Source of the DNA: Protula sp. h YS-2021
Lineage: Eukaryota; Annelida; Polychaeta; Sabellida; Serpulidae
Assembly (NCBI GenBank): GCA_949752745.1
Contig: OX457028.1
Location: 25,050,927 to 25,114,926 of the forward strand
Length of the DNA: 64,000 nucleotides
Reading direction: 5' to 3'
Position 1 is the first letter of the stretch. Each line of letters opens with the position of its first letter. The position numbers and the translations under genes were made by a program. The notes beneath the pieces are model-generated. The model was given only the letters and a program-made list of their open reading frames with translations. It was not told the DNA's origin and made no database searches. Shown here piece after piece: positions 42,501-52,856 of this stretch.

Positions 42501-43773
42501 ACATGTATATAATACTTACAGCTGTGATTACGCTGGCTGCATACTCGTCACCACCAACATCCCAATACAGGGTATTAAATGTCATTGTGAAGGCTGACCT
42601 ATACAATAATATATACGATATTCTTGTCAGTGACAAGATGTGTCGTTCACACAAAACTTTGGTAGCAAAATATGATTACAGCGGCATTAATTTATATTTC
42701 ATATGTAATGAGTTACTTCTTTCAGTAACAATTTGTAAAATCGAAATGCTCATCACGCTTGAAATTCTCGATAAGCATCTGTTACAAGGCTTGTTATTAT
42801 TCTTGAAATCCAAACAGATTATCAACATTTTTACAAAAAATGTTATCTTTATAACTGCGATCAATTCAAGTCGCAAGTATATATACGAATAAATGTGTCA
42901 CTAACCAGGTGAAACTGTCATGAATTTATACAAAAAAATCTCCACCCACGTATTAAATTTAATTCAAATATTCTTTGATGGCTTACGGATTTCCATCTCT
43001 GCCATCTGTACAGTGAGCAGCGGTCAGCACATAATCAGAGGTCAGTAACACACAACCACACGTGTGACCTCCCACAAACTGCAGCGAGCCCTGCATCAAA
43101 GCACACCAATTTATTTTTAACACTTGACATGTCAATGACTTGCAAAGAATATATTGAAACTGTGCTTATGATTTTTGATGTTCCGTCATTTTGTTCATAT
43201 TTCTCCTCTGAACAAACTGGTCTTAGGACCGCCAAATTATGCTTATATGAAGAATTTAAAATCACACGAAACGACCACTGTAAAGTTCTAAAATTTTTTT
43301 CTAGTCTTCTCGAAGGGAGCAATTAATGTAGTAATTTCATTTTTTTTTGCCAAGTGTTTAAGATTTCAATTTATAAAAAATATACTCGTTGTAGCTTATG
43401 TAATAAGAAATCGGTTTCTACAGGAACCTAAAGTAGCATAAAATATTTCTGATATGAAGGCAAAATTGTTGATGAACTTTAATTTAACTCCTGACCATGA
43501 ACCTTAATGGTGATAGCTAGGTGGGAGTGTAGGAGGGCAGGATATAATGCTACACCGAGGGAAATGTCGGGCTCCGCTAGCCCCAATCGATCACACCGAA
43601 ATTTTCGGCAAAATTTTGAACCCTAGTGCATATATTTTAAATATTTTTCAAATTAATTGTAGTACCTGCCAGGGATGTCTGCTGGTATCAGTCACAGGTG
43701 TCCCGCCAATAATGCGCTCAGAAGGAACCGCAAGGATCACAGGGAGCAAAGCCAATAGCCAAGTGTAAAGCAT
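39593..43773 (-). CDS. Secreted S1-family (chymotrypsin-fold) serine protease, six exons
   Basis: Minus-strand exons: 43773-43666, 43090-42987, 42598-42520, 41278-41128, 40336-40188, 39781-39593. All are GT..AG with matching phases; 259 residues, normal for a single-domain S1 protease. Signal peptide ~1-16, short propeptide, activation after Arg20 (SER/IIGG). Catalytic triad: His62 (LTAAHC), Asp112 (PHDVCVL), Ser200 (GDSGGPL). The S1-pocket position equivalent to chymotrypsin 189 is Gly (KGSCNGDSGG), 216 is Gly (SWG) and 226 is Ser (YPSVYARI). There is therefore no Asp189 and trypsin specificity is unlikely; chymotrypsin/elastase-like cleavage is inferred. An AATAAA overlaps the stop codon and another lies ~30 bp further. 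A Ngaro-type retrotransposon begins 227 bp upstream of the ATG. Confidence 0.95.
42245..42392. repeat. Short relative of the ACGTTG-rich repeat, in protease intron 3
   Basis: Shares GACGTTTATCCAATGTC-like words and the ATGTTTACTGG end with the block at 25140-25850. Confidence 0.45.
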
Positions 43774-43999
43774 TATTACACTGATGTTCTAACATTAAGC
43801 TCAGAACTGCTGCTATACCGGTGTCTCTGAAGTTTTGTGTTATCAACTCATGTCGCTCCTACTATGATAAATGTACCAGATGGTATACACATGGCAAGGC
43901 AAACATGTCTAATCACACTAGAGGTGACTCATTGCAGTGACTGATAAGAAACTGTTGCTTTCCAAACAAGCAAATGGGAAAATATAACATATATAAAAT
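43774..43999 (-). promoter_or_regulatory. Proximal upstream region of the S1 protease
   Basis: Only 226 bp separate the protease ATG from the A1 repeat of the retrotransposon. Read on the minus strand, TTTTATATATG near 43990 is the only TATA-like word; it lies right at the insertion border. No firm promoter call. Confidence 0.3.
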
Positions 44000-44189
44000 A
44001 AATTGCCGTTTAGGTCCGCCCACTGACCTAGACGGATTTATGAATAAGCCGTCCCTCTGATTTGATTGGTCTAAAATTATCTGTACTCAATGAGGGTAGC
44101 TGTTAAGCATTCAGCAACCTCATTCATTTTACTCTCCTCGCGTGTAACACATTTTATATAATTAAGCTAAGAAATAAATTTGTTTAAAT
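44000..44189 (+). repeat. Split direct repeat A1
   Basis: Starts AAATTGCCGTTTAGG and ends TTTGTTTAAAT; matches 48700-48889 almost base for base. Contains the element's left end and probably its promoter. Confidence 0.95.
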
Positions 44190-44492
44190 TTTGTTGGAAT
44201 ATCTCTATTATTTTTTTTTTCTTATATAGTATATTCTGGATACCTCTGGGACGCTTTAAACATTACTGCTGATATTTAAAGTATTTTCCTTTAAACTGGG
44301 ACGAATATTCGGATAGGTGTTGCTGTGACGTTTTAAACTGGATTCTTTTGTGTCGTCATTAGGATTCTGTTGTTTCGTCACAAGATCAGTTACTACAGTA
44401 AATAATTTTAAATAACCCAGGATATCTTGTTACTGACGCTCCGTGCAAACCTTGGATGATTTGTGAACCAGGAGAATTCCAGCTGAACGCGA

Positions 44493-44731
44493 GTGAGTAA
44501 TTTTTAAAATTTTACATCTTTTTTGATGTTATGTAACACCGTTTGGGCTTTTCATTTCAATTATCCATTCCAAACAGGAATTCTTTACTTTTTATTGTAC
44601 AAAACAATTAATATTTTTATAAATATCGGGACTCAGTTTGGACTTCATATTATTTACTTTATTACCTAGAACTCCAAACTAAACTCCCTATTATTACTTT
44701 TTACTTGCATCATTATAATAATAACGATTAA

Positions 44732-44776
<45 letters not shown>

Positions 44777-45023
44777 GTAATAATAATAATAATAATAATA
44801 ACGGGACTCGGTTTGGATTTCATAATTAATCTTAATATGTACTTTGAACTCCAAGCATGACTCCCTCACTTTTTACTGAAGCTTCATTGTTTCACTGGTT
44901 CGTTATTAAATTAGCAATAATTGCATCATTTTATTTAAGCTATTTTTTTTTCTTTTCTTAAGGTTTATCTTAAGTTATTTAGCAATTTTACACTTTTTTC
45001 TCCTCTTCCTGTCTTGTCTATAG
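44493..45023 (+). other. Candidate 5'-leader intron of the Ngaro-type element
   Basis: GCGA/GTGAGTAA at 44493 is a near-consensus donor. A long pyrimidine tract ending TCTTGTCTATAG at 45023 is a strong acceptor, three bases before the gag ATG. It contains a (TAA)n run at 44723-44803. Splicing would bring the leader next to gag; the unspliced RNA would be the genomic form. Confidence 0.5.
44723..44803. repeat. (TAA)n microsatellite inside the element's leader
   Basis: About 24 TAA units with two small interruptions (TGG, ACG). Confidence 0.95.
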
Positions 45024-45025
45024 AT

Positions 45026-45916
45026 ATGGCTCCAAAACGAAAGGCATCTAAAGCAACTGCTGCTTCCTCCAAGAAGACAAAAAAAGATGACATTGTCCAG
45101 GAAGTCGTCCAGCAGCTCCAACCAGTAATCGCCCAAGCTATACAGGACGCCATTGCGACACAAACGCCGGTCACAAATCGGGAAACATTAAATCAGGAAG
45201 ACCAAGACGAGGACCTTGAAGTTTTATTTCGGGATGCGGACGATCCACACCTTGAAGGTGAGCCTATCAATTCAGCCTCCAGTACTCTGCACCTACATGT
45301 CGCCAGGAACGTTCTGGACAAAATTAAGCGTGATCAGTACGTTTCCTTAGTTGAGTTGCTGAACCCGGATGAACAAGACATTAGCCTTAATATTTCACAC
45401 AGTGGCAGTGTGACTCTCAATAAGAAGGCCAAGCAGCTCAAAATTGCATCCTGTGAGCAATGGTTTTCAGCTTTTTTAATTTTCTCTTCAATTTATCAAG
45501 AATACTTTCCAGATAAGTCACGGCAGCTCTTTAAATATATGTCGTTTGTACAAGGCTTGTATAAATCGTTCGGTCTAGAAGCTGCTCTCAAGTACGATGA
45601 GGACTTCCGTAAATTCAGGGAGCGTTCCCCTGATCTTACATGGGATAGTCTTCATCAGGAAATTTATTTGTTGGCCGCAGCAAAATCGGCACAGTTGAAA
45701 CAGTTCCGTTCCCAAAGCCAGCCCTTTCGGAAAAACGTGTTCTGTCCCCCGGGTTATTGCAGACAATTTAATTCCCAGGGAATCTGCACATGGTCAAACT
45801 GCGTGTACAAACACGAATGCTTTAAATGTCAAAGTGACCACCCAGGCAGAACATGCCGCACCACTGAATTTACCAATGGCAAGCAAAACAAAACCCTCGC
45901 CAAACCTAAAAAATAG
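45026..45916 (+). CDS. Gag-like protein of the Ngaro-type element
   Basis: 296 residues from the ATG at 45026. It opens with a basic stretch (MAPKRKASKA, then KKTKKD) that could be a nuclear-localisation signal. A coiled, Gln-rich segment follows, then a central region WFSAFLIFSSIYQEYFPDKS typical of DIRS/Ngaro gags. The C-terminal zinc-binding region has CRQFNSQGICTWSNC, YKHECFKC and HPGRTC. It probably packages element RNA. It overlaps the next frame by up to ~80 nt, in a different reading frame. Confidence 0.88.
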   Translation: MAPKRKASKATAASSKKTKKDDIVQEVVQQLQPVIAQAIQDAIATQTPVTNRETLNQEDQDEDLEVLFRDADDPHLEGEPINSASSTLHLHVARNVLDKIKRDQYVSLVELLNPDEQDISLNISHSGSVTLNKKAKQLKIASCEQWFSAFLIFSSIYQEYFPDKSRQLFKYMSFVQGLYKSFGLEAALKYDEDFRKFRERSPDLTWDSLHQEIYLLAAAKSAQLKQFRSQSQPFRKNVFCPPGYCRQFNSQGICTWSNCVYKHECFKCQSDHPGRTCRTTEFTNGKQNKTLAKPKK

Positions 45917-47507
45917 TTATTCTTTACCCACACCAATTGATCCAGATAGGCTTGCCATATTGCTGCAAAATTACCCCCACAAACAGTTTTTGATTGACGG
46001 TTTTCGCTACGGCTTTAACCTCAGATATGATGGTCCCGATCTAAAATACGAACTTCCGAATAATAAATCAGCTACAGACCGGAAAGATATTCTTATTTCT
46101 AAGATCAATAAGGAGATACAATTAGGCCGCGTGTCAGGCCCCTTTTCACACCCTCCTCTTCCACATTTTCGCGTCAGCCCCTTAGGACTGGTACCCAAAA
46201 AGGAAAAAGGCAGCTTTAGACTCATTCATGACTTGAGTCAGCCAAAAGATATTTCTGTAAATTCTGGCATTGATGACATTTATTCTTCGGTCAGGTATGA
46301 GACTTTTGATCAAGTTGTAACATTAATTTTACAAAAAGGAAAGGGTGCATTAATGTCTAAATGTGATATCCTAGATGCATTTCGAATCATTCCTATAACT
46401 AAACGGGACCATCATTTGTTAGGTTTTAAAGTAAATGGCAAGTATTATTACGATACGGTATTACCTATGGGATGCCGCATAAGTTGTAATGTGTTCGAGC
46501 AATTTAGTACAGCAATGCAGTGGGTCATAAAGAACATTTATAAGTTCAGCGATATGTCGCATATTTTGGACGACTTCATTTTTGTTGGATCGGCGGGATC
46601 CTTTGAATGTATGCGGGGTCTTCAGTCTTTCATTCGACTGTCAAAATTTCTTGGTATACCTCTAAAAGAGTCAAAAACCGTGCTTCCAACTACATGTGCG
46701 GTTTTGCATGGTATAGAAGTAAACGCTTTGCAAATGCAGGCCAAGTTGCCCCAGGATAAAATTGACAAAGCAGTCGGTTTAATAAATCAAATCATAAAAC
46801 TACATGTTGTAAAACTGCGTGATGTTCAAAAAATCGTTGGTTTGTTAAATTTCTGTTGTAAATGTATAAAACCAGGTCGTGCCTTTCTCCGAAGACTGTG
46901 GGATATTACTTGTGGTCATGTGAACAGAGAACAATTAATTCCATTAACTATGTCCGCCAAACAGGATTTGCACACTTGGCTTGTTTTCTTACGAGAATTT
47001 AATGGCATCACGTTATTAAATACGGATATATGGCTATCTCAAAATCAGTTCAATGTTTTTACTGATGCCAGTAAATCCGTGGGTTATTCTGCGGTCTTGG
47101 ATAATGAGTGGTTTTACGGCACATGGGATGACTCTTTCAAACAATATAATATTGTTATCCTAGAGCTTATCCCGATAGTAATCGCCGTGCACCTGTTTTC
47201 ACAGAAACTGAAAAACAAAAGTGTGATTTTACACACAGACAACTTGGCTCTTGTGTCCATCATAAATAATCAAACAACAAAATGTACATTGACCATGCAT
47301 TTAGTTAGAAAATTAGTGGTTAGATCCTTGATAGATAACATATGTTTACACGCTGTCCATTTATCTTCATCACAGAATAGAATATCAGATTTGCTATCTC
47401 GTTTGAAGGTAAATGCCGCAAAGGAAATGGCACCTCATTTAGACGACGATCCTCTTATTGTTCCCAAGGAGCTGGATCCATGCTGTTTATTGCGACCACT
47501 ATGGTGA
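45834..47507 (+). CDS. Reverse transcriptase-RNase H of the Ngaro-type element
   Basis: Frame open from 45834 (first ATG 45876), overlapping gag, so expression may need frameshifting or re-initiation. RT blocks: GSFRLIHDLSQP, MSKCDILDAFRIIPI (first catalytic Asp), VLPMGCRISCNVFEQF, HILDDFIFVG (LDD catalytic pair), LGIPLKESKT. The RNase H domain follows: FTDASKSVGYSA, ELIPIVIAV (Glu), LHTDNLALVSIINNQ (Asp), and a C-terminal RISDLLSRL motif common in this class. Full-length, no stop or frameshift seen. Confidence 0.95.
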   Translation: MTTQAEHAAPLNLPMASKTKPSPNLKNSYSLPTPIDPDRLAILLQNYPHKQFLIDGFRYGFNLRYDGPDLKYELPNNKSATDRKDILISKINKEIQLGRVSGPFSHPPLPHFRVSPLGLVPKKEKGSFRLIHDLSQPKDISVNSGIDDIYSSVRYETFDQVVTLILQKGKGALMSKCDILDAFRIIPITKRDHHLLGFKVNGKYYYDTVLPMGCRISCNVFEQFSTAMQWVIKNIYKFSDMSHILDDFIFVGSAGSFECMRGLQSFIRLSKFLGIPLKESKTVLPTTCAVLHGIEVNALQMQAKLPQDKIDKAVGLINQIIKLHVVKLRDVQKIVGLLNFCCKCIKPGRAFLRRLWDITCGHVNREQLIPLTMSAKQDLHTWLVFLREFNGITLLNTDIWLSQNQFNVFTDASKSVGYSAVLDNEWFYGTWDDSFKQYNIVILELIPIVIAVHLFSQKLKNKSVILHTDNLALVSIINNQTTKCTLTMHLVRKLVVRSLIDNICLHAVHLSSSQNRISDLLSRLKVNAAKEMAPHLDDDPLIVPKELDPCCLLRPLW

Positions 47508-48388
47508 TCAATAGTCTGTCAGTATCAACCCGCTCTGTGTACAAAAGATCGTGGGAACATTTTCAAAAAACATGTAAAATGTTCGCTCAGCCAGCTTGTC
47601 CTGCATCAATCAATGCGTTGCTTATATATATTGCGTATTGCTCTTGTCAAGGTTTTTCATACAATACAGTGTTAACTCGCATGTCTGCAATTGCGTTTAT
47701 TCATCGCTTTAAACAGAAACCAGACCTCACCCAAGAATTCTTAATTAGAAAGGCTTTGGTTGGTTACAAAAATAAACATTATCATTCTGACCATAGAAAG
47801 CCCATTTCCGTGAGTTTGCTACACAGAATGTGTGACGTTCTTCCTCAAATATTTAGTGAATATTATAATCTTGCTTTATTTAAATCCTTATTTTTATTAG
47901 CATTTCATGCCTTTCTTCGTGTTGGTGAATTCACTTCCACATCCGCCAACAATCCAAATTTGTTATTAGCTAATAATATTAAAATTAAAAGGAAGCAAGG
48001 AAAACCAGTCGGTTTAACTATCCACTTTGAACAATTTAAGCATAGTAAGGGTAGACACTTTGATTTGCATATACCCTCTTCCCCCGGCCCCTTTTGCCCC
48101 GTTGAAGCGATGTCAAATTATTTAAAACTTCGTACACAAAAAGTTGGTTCTCTCTTCGTTTTAAAAAGCGGAAAGCCTATTTCTCCATCGTTTTTTAATA
48201 CCGTTCTCAAATCGGCATTAATTCTCTCCCTTGGTACTTGTAAGGGTTATACTTCACATTCCTTTCGAATAGGTGCCGCGACATATTGCCTCCAAAAAGG
48301 TTTAAATAAAACACGCATTTCTCATATTGGCAGGTGGCGTTCTAATGCTATTGATAAATATTTTCGCGTACCGTCTTTCACAGTGTGA
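47480..48388 (+). CDS. Tyrosine recombinase of the Ngaro-type element
   Basis: Integrates the circular DNA copy. The RT stop overlaps the ATGGTGA start/stop at 47501-47507; an earlier in-frame ATG at 47480 gives 302 residues. The N-terminal helical core-binding region reads STRSVYKRSWEHFQKTC and NALLIYIAYC. Catalytic residues: Arg in AFLRVGEF, a Lys in FEQFKHSKGRH, His-x-x-Arg in HSFRIGAAT, Trp in IGRWRS, and the Tyr nucleophile in AIDKYFR. The complete R-K-HxxR-W-Y set suggests an active enzyme. Confidence 0.95.
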   Translation: MLFIATTMVINSLSVSTRSVYKRSWEHFQKTCKMFAQPACPASINALLIYIAYCSCQGFSYNTVLTRMSAIAFIHRFKQKPDLTQEFLIRKALVGYKNKHYHSDHRKPISVSLLHRMCDVLPQIFSEYYNLALFKSLFLLAFHAFLRVGEFTSTSANNPNLLLANNIKIKRKQGKPVGLTIHFEQFKHSKGRHFDLHIPSSPGPFCPVEAMSNYLKLRTQKVGSLFVLKSGKPISPSFFNTVLKSALILSLGTCKGYTSHSFRIGAATYCLQKGLNKTRISHIGRWRSNAIDKYFRVPSFTV

Positions 48389-48417
48389 TTGCCCGTTTGT
48401 CTGTGGGGTTCTTCTGT

Positions 48418-48702
48418 GGGGATTTCAATTTGTTTGACCCCCAGACAAATGTTGGATCAGTGAATTATATTTTTTCTTTCTTATAAATATGTGTGATGTA
48501 ATTCTTCTTTATTGTTTTACATCTATCAATTATTGATGTTACGTAATTGGATTGATGTTACGTAATTGTACTGATGTTGCGTAATTGTATTGATGTTAAA
48601 TAATTGTAAATATATTAATTAAACATTGGCGGTACAAGAAATTTATAAAAATCCCACCTGCGTGTTTATTTTCGTGTTCACAGGACGGCTTGAAATCATA
48701 AA
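48418..48702 (+). repeat. Split direct repeat B1, with 19-bp tandem units
   Basis: Near-identical to 48934-49218. It contains four tandem units of TTGATGTTACGTAATTGDA (about 48531-48608), each with a TTACGTAA-type palindrome or variant. Confidence 0.95.
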
Positions 48703-48889
48703 TTGCCGTTTAGGTCCGCCCACTGACCTAGACGGATTTATGAATAAGCCGTCCCTCTGATTTGATTGGTCTAAAATTATCTGTACTCAATGAGGGTAGC
48801 TGTTAAGCATTCAGCAACCTCATTCATTTTACTCTCCTCGCGTGTAACACATTTTATATAATTAAGCTAAGAAATAAATTTGTTTAAAT
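48700..48889 (+). repeat. Split direct repeat A2
   Basis: Second copy of A1, directly abutting B1 and separated from B2 by a 44-bp C-rich spacer (48890-48933). Confidence 0.95.
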
Positions 48890-48933
48890 CCCTCCTCCGC
48901 CCCATCGCCTCCATATATTGTTTTGTTACGGTG

Positions 48934-49218
48934 GGGGATTTCAATTTGTTTGACCCCCAGACAAATTTTGGATCAGTGAATTATATTTTTTCTTTCTTAT
49001 AAATATGTGTGATGTAATTCTTCTTTATTGTTTTACATCTATCAATTATTGATGTTACGTAATTGGATTGATGTTACGTAATTGTACTGATGTTGCGTAA
49101 TTGTATTGATGTTAAATAATTGTAAATATATTAATTAAACATTGGCGGTACAAGAAATTTATAAAAATCCCACCTGCGTGTTTATTTTCGTGTTCACAGG
49201 ACGGCTTGAAATCATAAA
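48934..49218 (+). repeat. Split direct repeat B2 (right end of the element)
   Basis: Second copy of B1; ends GGCTTGAAATCATAAA, after which the sequence leaves the repeat. The one clear difference noticed is ATGTTGG versus TTTTGG near its start. Confidence 0.95.
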
Positions 49219-49930
49219 TAAATGTATGGGGGTAGGTTGCAGGTGCTAAGTGCTTGCGGAAATTGTATGTTCAATATGCAATGCCAGTATAGAATATCAG
49301 TACTGTATCCGACACATTATCAGCTGAAGTTGCTGCCTTATTTTACACAAGTCCCAAGGAGTAACTGCGTTACCAGCCATTGTGAAAGGCTTTCTTTCTT
49401 TTTCTATTTTGTTTTTATAAAAATTTCTTTCTCATTTTCTTTGTTTCCACTCCTCTTCTCTGAAACGGCTAGAGAGCTAGAGCTGGAAAATGATACGAGA
49501 CACAAAAATATCTCCAAATCGGTTGCACTTAGATCTTTGGAGTAAAATACGAGGTCAGGTCACTTTACGCAATGTGGGCAACTACCTTTTTGTTGTGACG
49601 TCACTATGAAGTCATTTTCTCAATTTTTGCAGGTCTGATGCTGATTTGAACTTCATTACATGAGAAGGAAGTTGAAGATAAATGACCTGGAAAGTCTAAA
49701 GTGCCATACCTCCGCTCACCCTCGTTCAATCCACAGGACGACAGATATGACACTAAAAAACTATTATTACGAACAGTACAGGTATACTAGCATACTTGCA
49801 TTATCGCTAGACTATTGAGCCTGCTGTTTAGTTATTGAGTAGTATGGGTTTCAGTGCCTGAACAGTGGCCTTAGTACGAAGCTCTATCTTGCTCATTTGT
49901 AACACTTTGTTTTCATTTTCAGTGCGAAAT
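49219..49930. other. No gene seen
   Basis: Host flank of the retrotransposon; open frames are short and unremarkable. Confidence 0.4.
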
Positions 49931-49933
49931 TAT

Positions 49934-50535
49934 TGCTAATTCGTGCTAATTTTTCAAAAACTTAGCACTAATTTTTTTTGAAAAAATTACATTTTTTGGC
50001 GAAATTAGTAACAACATTTTTAAAGTTATTGAAAAAATGATAAAAATTTGTCAACAATTTTTCTGAAAATGGATATCCTAAGTTTTACCTCTGTCATGTG
50101 ACTGTCATGTAACTCAACTTGTTCAATATGGCTGCTCACGTGCAAGGTTTGTAAACTTTATGTTTTGGAATATCAACTTATTCGCTTTGTAAAACTTTCT
50201 ATTAATTTGGTAAACATTAAAATGTCCTATCTATATTTGTCATTTTGTTTTTTTTCTATTGTTTCTGCATTTTTATGTTTCTTTTACTGAGCGGCACACT
50301 ACAAAAACAAAATAAAACAAGCTGATTATGTGACAAGATCTTTTGACAAGAAGACTAAAAAAACGGGTTTCAGTTTCGCCTTTAGCTTGTTGAAAATTTA
50401 TTAATTTTTTTTTTAGCTTTCAACAAATTTTGAACCCTTCTTTTTACTAATTTTTTTTCAATTAAATTTTCAATAAAAATGCTAATTTTTCAAATATTTT
50501 GCACAAATTTATCGAAAAATTAGCACGAATTAGCA
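49934..50535. mobile_element. MITE-like element with 22-bp inverted ends
   Basis: The 22 bases at 49934-49955, which contain GCTAATTCGTGCTAAT, are perfectly inverted at 50514-50535 (ATTAGCACGAATTAGC). The ~600-bp interior is AT-rich, partly repeats the GCTAATTTTTCAA theme, and has no ORF. Confidence 0.75.
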
Positions 50536-50569
50536 CGTTTTCTACTTTACATAAAACTAAATAAGTTGT

Positions 50570-51280
50570 TTTGTTTAATTACTGTTGTTATTTTCCTGTA
50601 AAATCGGCAGTTTTAATTTTTTTACACTGGACACTGAAAGTTCAAGGAGTCATTGTGTTACCGGGCAAGTTTTTCAAAGACGATGCACAAAGTCTTCAGA
50701 AAGGGAGGTGGGCAGGGGGGGGATACGGCAATGGGGAGGGGGGGACCACGTTGCAGCAGATGTGCCTACTTTTACCAAAAAAAAAAATAAATAAAATAAA
50801 AATAACGCAGAGTAAAGCCTGTTTGTAGTGGTCCCTTTTCACAAGTCTAGCCTGTCCATCGGTCTGTAAATTTTGATTACATGCTATTCCTTCTATAGTT
50901 TTCATTAGATCGCAACAAAAGTGTTATGTAGACATGTTCCACTGATGTGTGTATGTGTATGGGGGTGGGGAGCATGTAATTATTCTGTTTCGGATATTCG
51001 CCAATTTTCAGCAGTTTGGCGAAACATTGTTTGCTAATATCCACCTACAAATTCTTGAAATTGAGCATTAAGATGGTCAAGGTCAGGAAGAATTTTTTTC
51101 GGTGTTGTGTTTTAAAATATTCAGTCATGCAACCAGCATGGCGACATTACTAATAGCAGTTTTATATTTTTAAGCTTTCGGGATAATGTGTTTTCACCCC
51201 CAAGTGTAAATTTCTCTACTGGGTAGGTATCGAAATCGAAAGTGTTCTAGCCTATCTAATTGCTTTCTATTAATTAAAAA
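50570..51280. other. No gene seen; G-rich patch
   Basis: Contains a G-rich block at 50700-50745 and otherwise AT-rich DNA; no recognisable exon. Confidence 0.4.
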
Positions 51281-51288
51281 AAAATTCT

Positions 51289-52053
51289 GCAATGCCATTT
51301 TCGCACTTATTGGGCTATTATTCAAGAATTAAATTTTGATAGCAAACATTTTTATTTTGTAAGATAATTCATTTTTGCTTTCCGAAATTATATTTTTTGG
51401 TATCTCTAAATAAATCTTAGATCTAAAAATATTTTTTTTCTACAAAAAATTGGTTTTAAAAGAGATCAAAAATTCAATTTTCGATAGCAAAAATAAAATA
51501 TTTTATAGCAGAATCCCAATTTTAAGCTAAATAATTTAGTTTTTATTGATATCAAGAATTTATTTTAGATGCCATTTTTTCAGAATGAGACTACTTAATT
51601 GTATTTTGCGAATGAATTTTTGATCTCAAAGAGAAAAAAAACAACAAAATAGCAGGTTATTTTTTTAATACGTGTATTGAAACTTCAAAAGCAAATGTTT
51701 GTGAATGAAACAATGAAAGGCTCCTGTGCATAGAATCTTGCTTTTCATTTTGTACCACATAAATGAAGGATTTCTCAAGCTCAAAAACCGTGTTGCTGTT
51801 ATTGCTCTCAATAATTCAATTTTTACATCTCCGAAATTTATTGACGATTCGTTAAATTTTATTTAAATGTGTGCCCCTTTAAGATTTTTAAGTTTGTAAA
51901 ATTGACCTTTTGATCGCAAAAAGAAATGTTTGCTGTCTAAAATATCAACTATTGCAAGCAAAATATAAATCAATGAGATATACATTAATTAACTGATAAT
52001 ATTAATCGTATATTGATATCAAACATTAGCATTAAATGTTAAAAGGGCATTCC
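51289..52053. repeat. Dispersed TTGATATCAA-type repeat (copy 2)
   Basis: Same orientation and block order as 17463-18330, somewhat shorter, beginning GCAATGCCATTTTCGC and ending GGGCATTCC. Confidence 0.75.
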
Positions 52054-52669
52054 ATATGAAACGACATGTTAGTAACAAAAACTGTTCGGAAAAGCAGTTA
52101 CATTTTTGAACTGTTTATTTCATGAGCCCTCACACGAGCTGATAAGTTTTTGCCTGTAATCGGTAATAACACGATTTGAAGTAAACTAATATGCTACCAA
52201 AGTTTCTGGAAAGCAAGTTTTAAATCCTACAGAATTTAAAAAACTGAAATCTTTAGAAAACCTCTGCTTTAATACTATTGAATGATAATTAAAAGGTGCG
52301 TCAATCCTGTTTCTTAGTCGACGCTGGCTCGTTTTCAAGTTCTACCGAGACTAGCGGTCAATTGCGAGGGCAGTCTTCGGAGATAGATCCGTTATAGTTT
52401 TGATATCTTCCAGTTCAAACCCCCTCCCCAAGCAATTTTACCTCGTTTTCACCCCAATCTTTTTTTGTTCTCATTCCATTTTTATGTAACTGAAATTCTG
52501 TGTATCTTTTCGTCATTGCTACCTCTTAACCTTTCCCTACAGTTCCGCGACAGAAGCACAGTACTGGAAGGTCAGGTATATGAGTGCACTCTGAAACTAT
52601 TTCTGGTTGAAGTCATTGCGACAGGGACAAATACTGCACAAGCTTCTGATGACCCTGTGCTGGTATATC

Positions 52670-52856
52670 TGTAGTAGTAGGAAAATAAGGGTTCTGGAAC
52701 AGGAAGTGACGTCATCAGACCCCCCTCCCCCCTCCCCTCCCCCTCCCAGGGGTCGACTGTCAGAGGTGAAGATCCCCCTACCCCCCCTACCCCCACCCTC
52801 TACCCCCCTACCCCCCTCCCCCTACCCCCCCCTACCCCCCACCCCCCTACCCCCCC
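52670..52856. repeat. Extra G/C module outside the left arm
   Basis: Begins GTAGTAGTAGGAAAATAAGG, includes GTGACGTCATCAGACC (CRE palindrome TGACGTCA) and GGGGTCGACTGTCAGAGGTG, then a CCCCCTA-rich run. Same module as 53810-53945 and, inverted, 60133-60250. Confidence 0.85.

Larger units (their letters stand above)
44000..49218 (+). mobile_element. Ngaro-type tyrosine-recombinase retrotransposon, structurally complete
   Basis: 5.2 kb with split direct repeats in the order A1, ORFs, B1, A2, B2. A1 (44000-44189) and A2 (48700-48889) are near-identical ~190-bp copies; B1 (about 48418-48702) and B2 (about 48934-49218) are near-identical ~285-bp copies. B1 runs straight into A2, the junction a circular intermediate would have. 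gag, RT-RNase H and tyrosine recombinase frames are all open. No methyltransferase domain is seen, which favours Ngaro/PAT over DIRS1. No target-site duplication is evident, as expected for recombinase integration. Near-identical repeats and open frames suggest recent activity. Confidence 0.93.

Noticed and set aside
42452..42892. 146-residue plus-strand frame
   Set aside because: Antisense to protease exon 3 and its intron; no domain.
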